Positions 55,701-64,000 of a stretch of 64,000 nt of DNA are shown here, in pieces; the first letter of the stretch is position 1; every line of letters begins with the position of its first letter. The DNA is taken from contig NC_134414.1 in NCBI RefSeq assembly GCF_030867145.1, positions 128,414,465 through 128,478,464 of the forward strand. Reading direction: 5' to 3'. A model generated the notes under the pieces. The model worked only from the letters and a program-made list of their open reading frames with translations. It had not been told where the DNA came from and ran no database searches. The DNA comes from Opisthocomus hoazin (taxonomy: Eukaryota; Chordata; Aves; Opisthocomiformes; Opisthocomidae). The position numbers and the translations under genes are program-made.

Positions 55701-58700
55701 ATGCAGCATTACCCTTTCTAAAAACCTAGCTCAAAATTGATACCAGCTGCAAGTAAAAGTAAACTATTGCTTCGATTTGAAGTTTATGAATTAAGCAACA
55801 AACTAATGTTTCAGTAATACTGGCACGCTCCTAGGGCAGCCCTACACAAATCTGTGAATGGACAACCACCCTATTCATCACTGTCCTTTTTTTTGTAATT
55901 TTTTTTTTTTTTGGTAAATATTTTTATTTTTACATTGCCTCTGACAGAAGCAATGATAACAAAACCAAAGAATGTGGAAATGAACTGTTGGCTTTCTATT
56001 TTTTTTCCATGTGTCATCGCTATTTCAGAGTCGCTTTATATTAGCATTGAGTCAAATGCTGCTTTCATTTGTAGTATGTAGTAGAGATCCATGGACATCA
56101 TCTGGATTATTCTTGTTCTCTGTTGTTGTGTCAGAACACCTAATTTTGATCTCTGTTGAAGACAAATGTTGCCAAATCTAGCTGCGTAATACGGAAAGAG
56201 AAGAAAACTGTAGGAGGAAGGGGTTGGAAATGAAATGGCAACAGGGAGCTCCCTTTGTCTTGGTAAATGTGTAGGTAGTGAGTGATTCTAGATGTTATTG
56301 GTAATGAAGGAGCATGGAACAAAGAAATAACCATACTGAACTGCTAGGACCTCCTTTTGGTTACCATTGTTGATAAACCACAGACAATATTGGTATTGGA
56401 CAATATTCCAGTATGCATACTTCTGTATGCAATTCCATTCATCTTATAATGAATTTCTCTACTTAAAGCTGAACAGTATTTTGTAGAATCAGTGGATCAG
56501 TTCTGTGTCTGAAAGTCAAGACACTTGACACAGTCAGTACCATAAGCCAGTTTCTTAACTTTGTTGTGTTTCAGTATTCCATTTACCAAAAAGAAAAAGC
56601 CCTAAACCCATCAGATTTTAATAAGTGAAAAGCTATATGTAAATACCAACTATTGTAATTTACCTGTGCAAGCAACTGCTGAAAATCACTATGAATCACA
56701 CTGGAAATCGGTTTCCAACTTCTTTTGCTGCCTACCTATATCCTCCCACATTCAGCTTAAATTAGAAAAGTTATTATTCATGTTCCCTTTGTTAGGTGGT
56801 GTTGCTACTGCCTATTTACTTTAACAGTGGGTTTACTTCAACTTAAGATAAAGCAATCTCCTTCTTTATTGCCTACAAAGCAGCTCACTGATGCTTTTGG
56901 ATTGCAAATGTTGTGTGGTATAAATGCTGTTTATGTAAATACTTTCAAAAAAAACCTCCTCCTTCATGCTAATACAACAAACACAATTAATCAAAAACCT
57001 TCCCTTATGAATCGAGCCTTTTGTTCTATTAGAAGTGAATCTGTTGAGACAAGTATGGCCAAAAACCCTCTAATGTGGTAGGAAAAAATCTCCGGAAGAA
57101 AAGCTAGCCTCCTTTATGCCAAAGTAATTCTAAAATAGTGTGCCAATTACATGTCATTAATCTACATTGTTTTTCAGAGTACTGTCTGAAACTTCAGTAA
57201 TCTAACCAGGATGCTTCTGTTGTTGTCTCAAGAGTGATATGTGGCCCTTAATTGTCATCTGGCAAAAAACAACTTTTGTCTATTGAGACAGTAAAACCAC
57301 TTGACTCTGCTTTGAAAGCAGTCTTACTGATCCAGCAAGCAGCCACACCACCTTCCTCAAAAGTACGCGGAGAGCAATGAGATCTGTCACGAGCAGCCTG
57401 AAAGGCTGTTCTGAAAAAGCAGTTATCTGTGTAATTATTCCAGTGCTGGATCAATGCAGGAAGCAGAAGCCACATTAAAATTAAGTCACTTGATTCACAT
57501 TATTTCATACATTTCGCATTATCTAACGCAATGTCAGAACTGAAGACCAGCAAAAGAAAGGTGTCCCTAAGTTAGCAGGATGCACATGAAGCTGTGCTGT
57601 GCTATAAAACAGTCTCTTCTTCTGGAGAATGTTTGGGGCAGAAGGACTATTCAGAAGAGTTAGCTTTTATTTAGAGCTGTCCTCTTCCAAGGTCTCTTAA
57701 CATTTTCACTCCTCTGAAATACATCAGCATGGAGGCATGGTGTCACTGCTACATGTCATCTAGAAGCCAAATAGAAGCTAGCTGTAGACAGATCCAGAAG
57801 TAGCGCAGAGGGACAGGCAAGGAGCTTCTTTTTCTGAATCTGGTCAGAGAAGCCATGCTTTTTGTCCTCGCCGTGTGGACTGCAACAGTTCAGTGTCATA
57901 TGCGGCCCAGGGGGAGCTGACAGTTGGCCCTTGGAAACGTGTGGCTGAGGAAGGCTCATCAGTAGCCAGCTCACTCTCCTGCCTGTACTCTCCAAAGCTC
58001 CAGAGAAGGAACACTAGCAACATATTACTTCTTAGGGTTTCTGCAGCTCTGAAATCCCCCTGAACCTTGTAATACAACTCAATGTCTTATTTCTCTGAAC
58101 TATCTTATCTCTAGGCTAGGATGTAATGGATGCAGGTGCCCTGCCAGGAGCTGAAAGTAGCCTTAGTGCTCAGTACCCTATTAGAAGTACTGTTTACAGG
58201 ACATTTAGGATGTTTGACAGTGAAGTTATATTTATTAAATTAAGGCAGTGATGCATGTAATATTCCAGCCCCTATTATCTTCTAAAGTCAGCAGAGGGCA
58301 TGATTTGCTGAATATTATGTGCTGTGCAGGTAAAAAGTGCAAAGGGCTAGATTTTAACCTCTTAATCCAACTCTTGCATAGAGAACTTCTGTGGAGTTAG
58401 TGACTTAATATTGAAATTGCAAGAGCTTAATAGTGCCGTTCAATCATATCCCCAGAATTCAGTATTTCAGTAATGACACAAGGTAATCATTTGAACTTGC
58501 ATCAGTGAGTGCTGTGCAGGAAGGTGAAACGGAAGTTCACTTGAATTTGAAAAACCAGTAACTGCAACAAACAACTCCCAGAACTGGTCAAAATATTCTC
58601 ACTCTTTTCTGCTGATGGCGTTAAAAGCCTTCACCTCTTCCCCCAGCCGAAAGAGAGGAACTTCAGAGAAAACTATTTCTTGACAGCAACTGCCCACCTA

Positions 58701-61700
58701 CTATTAAACATTGCCACATTTTTGGAGTATAGCTCTGCTGTGCATTATGACACACAAGAAAATCACTCTGTTGCTAATTGTAAGTTACAGTAAGAGCAAT
58801 TAAGTCATCTCTGCATGACCTATAAAAAAGACTAGGCATAAATGAAGGGCCTGTACGTGAACGTTTCCAGCTTCTGAGCTCTTTGAATTTTGCATCCAAA
58901 TGTTGCAGCCTGGGCTTCTCTCCAAGTTCGACAAATGTTAATTAAAAAAAGAAGAAATTAGTGTGACGCTGTTTCTTCACGCTGGCTCTCAGCCCGCCTG
59001 CCGAATGTCAGCGCCGCAGCGTGCCTCCGCAAGGCAGCGGCGTGTGGACACGGTGCGCGCGCTCCTGCCCGTCACTTGGCCAAGGCTGGCAGCAGACCTC
59101 GGCAGGCAGCGCAGCGACCTGGCTCTGAATGCCTCATCCCAGTTCTCTCAGCCCCACTGCTTCCCACTGTCACGTTGATGTATTAGTGGCTTAGGAAATG
59201 GCTGGGTGTTTTCTGACAAAGGCTTGAAATAAAACTTGGGAAAAGCCTGGCCTATGACATCAGTGTCTGTGAGCCTAAGTAAACAGAGGATATGCACACC
59301 AGCTTCTGCAAGAATGCTGTTCATAGGTGGGGACTTTCCACAGGAGGCTCTGAGATTGCAAATGTTATTTTCATCTGCCATTTCCTCCTCTCAATGTATT
59401 TCTCCCTTCAGCAAATACCATTACCAGGGCTTTCTCAGGTATTGGCTAATACTTAGCTATTGCTCCAGGGCTTGGTGTTGCTGGAAATGTCTTTCAGCCT
59501 CCTAGTAACAGCCCTACCATTTTGCAGACAATTACTCCCAGGCAACACTGGTATGAGCAGGGTTGAGAGCTTTTTATTGAGAGCAAATAACAACTTCAAT
59601 AATGCCAGTCTTTCACTTACTGGCTAGTTTCACTCTGTTCTTTTTCATTCCTGGTCTTGAGTAATTAAGAGTGCTTGTATCTCACTACTCCATCACAGAA
59701 GTGGCTGAGACATGGTAGTCACTCACATGTCTTAGCTACCTGTTGTGAAAATCAACTAAGTTGAATATTTTAAGGTCAGAAGTACAGAATAATTATTTCT
59801 AATAATATTACTCTTGATGACTCACTAATTGCAATTGTTCATTCAAAAAATTTTCCTGTTTCTGTGGCTTGCAAAGGATGGCAACACTTCAAATGACATG
59901 TTAGTGTTATTCAGTAGTAACATGAAGAATTAAACTGTGGACTGTAGGCAACTCCTGGACCAAAAGTTTCCCACCCTTCCTCTAGTTTTAGGGCTGAAGT
60001 TTCTCACTGTATCTTGGGAGGGGGGGGTCTTGTAAGGTTTTCGAGAGTTCTCTCTGTTCTTCTCTTGGCATTGCTGGTCCATGGGCATGTTACCTCCTTT
60101 CAAAGAATCCGTTTGGGAAAGAATACAAGCCAGTAGTCAGACCAAGGGGGACAGGCCATTTGTGAAATTTTGCTGGAAACTAGTGCCAAAAAGTTGGTGC
60201 AGAAGGTTTCAGGAGGTTTGACAGCATCTGTTGGTCATTGTTTCCTTTGTTATAGGAAGTGCTCAAGTTCCCAGTATGATGGCAGGAGGGATTTCTGTCG
60301 AGTTTGGCAAATGCTATCAAGCAACAGTAAAAACAATGAAAACTCCGTGATCTTAAGGGTGTCATTCACTAATTTTGTACTAGTCTGTCTAGCAGCCATT
60401 TCATGGGTTTTTCATGGCTACGTGGCACTTCATGGCTTACAGCCTTCTGTAGCATGCCCATATTATTAGCTCAAGTAAAACATACTTGGAGTTTTTCACT
60501 GTCTTCAGCTGTATCATACTGGCAATAAAGCATAAAAAATACTGTTCTGAGAAGAGTTTGTTCCTGGGGCAGAAAGGTATACTCTAGGCGTGGCAGGTTT
60601 GGAGAGGTTTTTTGCTAAAAGTACTCCAGTACTCTGACATTTCTGTTTGAATAAGAATGTACTTAATACTATGTTTGGGTTTGAGAGATCTCTGTTGAAA
60701 AACGGAATTGCAGGTAACCGTGTTAGAGAAGATAAACAACTGAAGGTCAGATTTTCTCTGTTGTGAACAGGATTGATATACGGGTAACAAATTCAGATGG
60801 GTAGAATGAAAAAGCTTCCTTTAAAAGTTCTTCCATATTATCTTTGCTTAAATACAGAAAATATGTCTTCACTTAGTTATATTCTCTTCATTACTTCTGG
60901 TTAATCCTTGTCTCTCTCAGGTGATGTGATCCTCTGTGATGATGCTTTCCTCCAAATACTTGAAAGTTTGACAACATGACCTGAATATAACTGATGCAGT
61001 CAATCTGTCTGAGCTTCTGCTAAGCAGGGTGGAAACTACCTGGTGTGTCTCTGTAGAGTGCCCTGTGCAAGCAGCCACTGCCGGGAGGCCTGCTGACATT
61101 GATTCAGTGTGGGTGTCAAGAGAAGATGAGAAGCAGGAAGCTGGCCCACCCATCCTGTCACACAAAGCCTAGCTTCTCCACAGAGTATTTCAGAAAACCC
61201 TGTAGGAGACTGTGGAAGGCCAGGCAGACTGAATTTGCCATCGCAGCTATATACAGAGGAAGGCAAACACCATGGTGCTTGTCACCCTCCTGCTAAAAGC
61301 AGGTAATCAAAACTCAGTGTCTAATTGATTGTTGTAATCAGGGGGAGGAGAAAGTGATGATGAAGTCGGGTGGTAACTTCTGTGCCCAGAATGAATCAAA
61401 CAAAAAGCAGAAAAAAACCCGCACAAGCTGCTCACGAGTTCGAGTCTTCTCCTGGTAGACTTGATCTCTTGGCTTGTTCTTCGGGTCAGTCTAAATATTC
61501 CTCTGAGTCAAGATTAGCTTTTGTACCTCACCTGGTTTTTTTCAGATCTTCACCACCTCTTGCTTCGTATACTGTAACCTTTATGCCTAAAGCCTCGGAG
61601 ATCTGGATGGATCTGCTTATCTCTTTGTCTGGAGGAGAGACATCTTTGTGTTGCAGATTTCAAAAGCCCTTATATTTCAACCACCTGCTTCTGCAAAGAA

Positions 61701-64000
61701 ACTTCCTTCGTACCTGTGTCTTGAAGAGCTGTATTGATACCCAGAGTTTCAGAGCAGCTCAACCTGACCTTTATCAGCATAAGATTGGCTAGAAGGAGTC
61801 AATCACGGAATGGTAGGGGTTGGAAGGGACCTCTAGGGATCATTTAGTCCACCCCCCCTGCCAAAGAAGGGTCACCTAGAGCAGGCTGCACAGGACCTTG
61901 TCCAGGCGGGGTTTGAATATCTCCAGAGAAGGAGACTCCACAGCTCCTCTCAGCAGCCTGTTCCCAGGCTCCGTCACCCTCAGAGTGAAGAAGTTCTTCC
62001 TCATATTCAGGTGGAAATTCTTATACTTCGGTTTGTGCCTGTTGCCCCTTGTCCTGTCACTGGGCACCACTGAAAAGAGTCTGGCCTCATCCTCTTGACA
62101 CCCACCCTTAAGATATTTATCAGCATTTCTAAGATCCCCTCTCAGCCTTCTCTTCTTCAGGCTAAGCCCAGCTCCCTCAGCCTTTCCTCGTAGGAAAGAT
62201 GCTCCAGTCCCCTCATCATCCTCATAGCCCTCTGCTGGACTCTCTCCAGTAGCTCCTCGTCTTTCTTGAACTGGGGAGCCCAGAACTGGACACAGTACTC
62301 TAGATGGGGCCTCACTAGGGCAGAGTAGAGGGGAAGGAGAACCTCCCTCGACCTGCTGGCCACACTCTTCTTGATGCACCCCAGGATACCACTGGCCTTC
62401 TTGGCAACCAGGGCACACTGCTGGCTCATGGTCAACTTGTCCACCAGGACACCCAGGTCCCTCTCTGCAGAACCTTTCATTTGTGAAAAAAAAAGATGTA
62501 CTATCCAGGGTTGGAAGAAAAGGAGAAATGTGAGAAGATATGGCCACGGGATGTAGAATTAGCTACTATAGATACTATAGCTTTAAAAAGCTGTAATACT
62601 CCCTGTAGGACCTAGATTTTTGTCCTGTGACCACATATTGTGGGTTGTCTCTGAACAGCCGAAATTGCCATTCCTGATTTTAGCGGAGTGACCCCAACAT
62701 AAAGCTTCAAGAATATAGCAATGAACAGGCCCCGTAGCATACAGAGAGATCTCTCACCACGCAACAGTAAACTAATTCTGCATCTGAGAAGAAACATGGC
62801 ATTTATGTTTTAGTTACTCGGAATACAAAATACTAGTTTGTCAGAGTGAGGGATCTTCTGACAAGCAGAAAGTCGAGCTTTGCTGTGATGCAGAAAATGC
62901 AACAACAGTAAAGGGCTGTGAAGCCTTAATATGACACTCCGTTTTATATTTAATTCCAGAGAAAGCTGATACCTCTTTTTCACTGTTGTAAGTGTGCTAG
63001 CTCCATTACACAGATCACCTGATCTTTAAACCATGCTTTGGCAAATGTATCCTTTGTGGCACTTCTGTGATCAATTATGCTTTACTCAGTGCCATAATTG
63101 TTTACAACACGCCCCAGTCTTCCACTGAGTGAAAACACATTTATTACAGACAATGGTGCCAGTGCTGATCTGTTCTTATTGGCCATTTGAAAACAAAAGC
63201 CAGACAAAAAGGCATCTGTTTGCAGCGGCTGGTCAGGTTCGTACTGGAAGTCACTTCTTGGTGCTTTTCACCCTGTGCTGGAATACAGCTGCCAGCGCTC
63301 AGGGTCTCCTTTCACTCAGGACCGCCTCCCGAGAAGAAGTGTCTGTGATGGACTGGGTTTGGGGCTAATTCTAGCACTGACCTCGCCTTTCACAAGCTGG
63401 GCAGGCAAGTTTTCACACTGAGTCATTAGAGCCTTACAAATGCTTTATACAGTTAAAACAGCCAAGTGTGTCAAAATGAGTCATACTTTTCAAGTGACAA
63501 TTGCTATTTTGAGTGACTGTTTTGCATTACACTTACCAGGACCCACAGGAACCAACGGTGTTTAAGCTTTCCTGCTGATCTGCTCTCCCACCACGTGACC
63601 AGCTAGGGCAGTTATATCACTCCTATATCACTGAGCCGCACCTTGCTCTTCCCCAGAAATCGTATTCCTGGGCGTACACATCGCCCTGTCAGGAGGAAGT
63701 GACTGCAGGTTTCTATGAAACATTGCTTCAGCCAAGGAAGGGCATTGCTGTCAGCGGCCAGCCTGACTCGCAGACCACATGCCCAGTGTCCCTGCTTTGG
63801 AGAGTGCTGAAAATGGAACTGAGACCCTACGGGCATCTGCAGCAGTGCCAGCGTGCAGGGTGAAGAAAGGCAAGGTTGAGGACATGGTAGCTGTGATCCC
63901 TCCCGTGGAGGACAGACTTGGAGGACAAAAGCTGGTGAACACGGGGAAACAATGGCAGAGGAACAATCCCAGAAAAGAAACAGGAAGGCTGCAGCATGAG
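55701..64000. other. Region downstream of IFT57
   Basis: About 8.3 kb without a recognised gene. It contains a CR1 copy (61800-62478) and a small GC/CpG-rich patch at about 58980-59165. Open frames up to 140 codons lack homology, and many are short and AT-rich. The mammalian order would put CD47 beyond this, but no CD47 exon was identified here. Confidence 0.55.
61800..62478 (-). mobile_element. CR1 LINE, 5'-truncated and frame-damaged, antisense
   Basis: The minus strand shows the same C-terminal reverse-transcriptase segment as the 42.3-kb copy ([57 protein letters not shown]) but spread over two frames, so at least one indel broke it. A small deletion near 62160 relative to the other copy (AGGCT-AAGCCCAG) fits the break. 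It starts at AATCACGGAATGGTAGGGG and ends at about 62478. Confidence 0.9.

Noticed and set aside
61370..61792. 140-codon open frame near 61.5 kb
   Set aside because: No recognisable domain, no splice context matching a neighbouring gene, next to a CR1 insertion; treated as chance.
61876..62547. 223-codon minus-strand open frame as a gene
   Set aside because: It is a shifted reading of a CR1 fragment with non-CR1 sequence at its N-terminus, not a cellular gene.
55701..64000. CD47 exons expected next to IFT57
   Set aside because: No IgV domain, multi-span membrane segment or matching splice frame was seen; CD47 probably lies beyond the window.

Overview
The window looks like a piece of an avian nuclear chromosome. 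The evidence is spliced vertebrate genes with GT-AG introns, several CR1 retrotransposon copies (the characteristic bird and reptile LINE, with its octamer 3' end), short introns and one CpG-island promoter. It holds three protein-coding genes in the order MYH15 (3' half, + strand), HHLA2 (- strand), IFT57 (complete, + strand). The human 3q13 locus has the same order and relative orientation, which supports the orthology calls. Species cannot be decided from the sequence alone.

Positions 1-20470 hold the last 17 coding exons of a sarcomeric myosin heavy chain. They encode 903 residues of uninterrupted coiled-coil rod ending in VHEEE and a TAA stop. Exon lengths follow the conserved muscle-myosin series (146, 91, 390, 127, 119, 197 ... 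204, 126, 171, 105, 96), with two departures: the usual 184 and 166 nt exons are fused into one 350 nt exon, and the usual 309 nt exon is split into 116 + 193 nt. The introns contain one CR1 fragment and a 172-bp tandem duplication.

Positions 21150-29604 hold HHLA2 on the minus strand, tail to tail with MYH15. Seen on that strand there is a signal-peptide exon, an IgV exon, an IgC exon, a second IgV exon, a transmembrane exon, and a cytoplasmic tail whose exact splicing is unresolved.

Positions 29605-34600 are intergenic and contain a CR1 copy. A CpG island at about 34150-35450 carries the IFT57 promoter, with four ATTGG (inverted CCAAT) boxes and two RFX-type X-box sites, followed by IFT57 exon 1. 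IFT57 has 11 coding exons over 34969-55261 and encodes 427 residues of an intraflagellar-transport B protein. Its intron 4 carries a 1.9-kb CR1 whose reverse-transcriptase frame is interrupted by a single amber codon. Intron 6 carries a block of degenerate tandem repeats that resembles an old avian LTR. From about 55700 to 64000 no gene was recognised; another CR1 fragment lies near 62 kb.

The genes do not form a pathway: muscle motor, immune checkpoint ligand and ciliary transport are separate roles. I saw no prokaryotic-style system, CRISPR array or evident novel multi-gene system. The most interesting observations are the lineage-specific exon changes in the myosin rod, the ciliary X-box architecture of the IFT57 promoter, the near-intact CR1, the unresolved HHLA2 tail and the repeat block in IFT57 intron 6.
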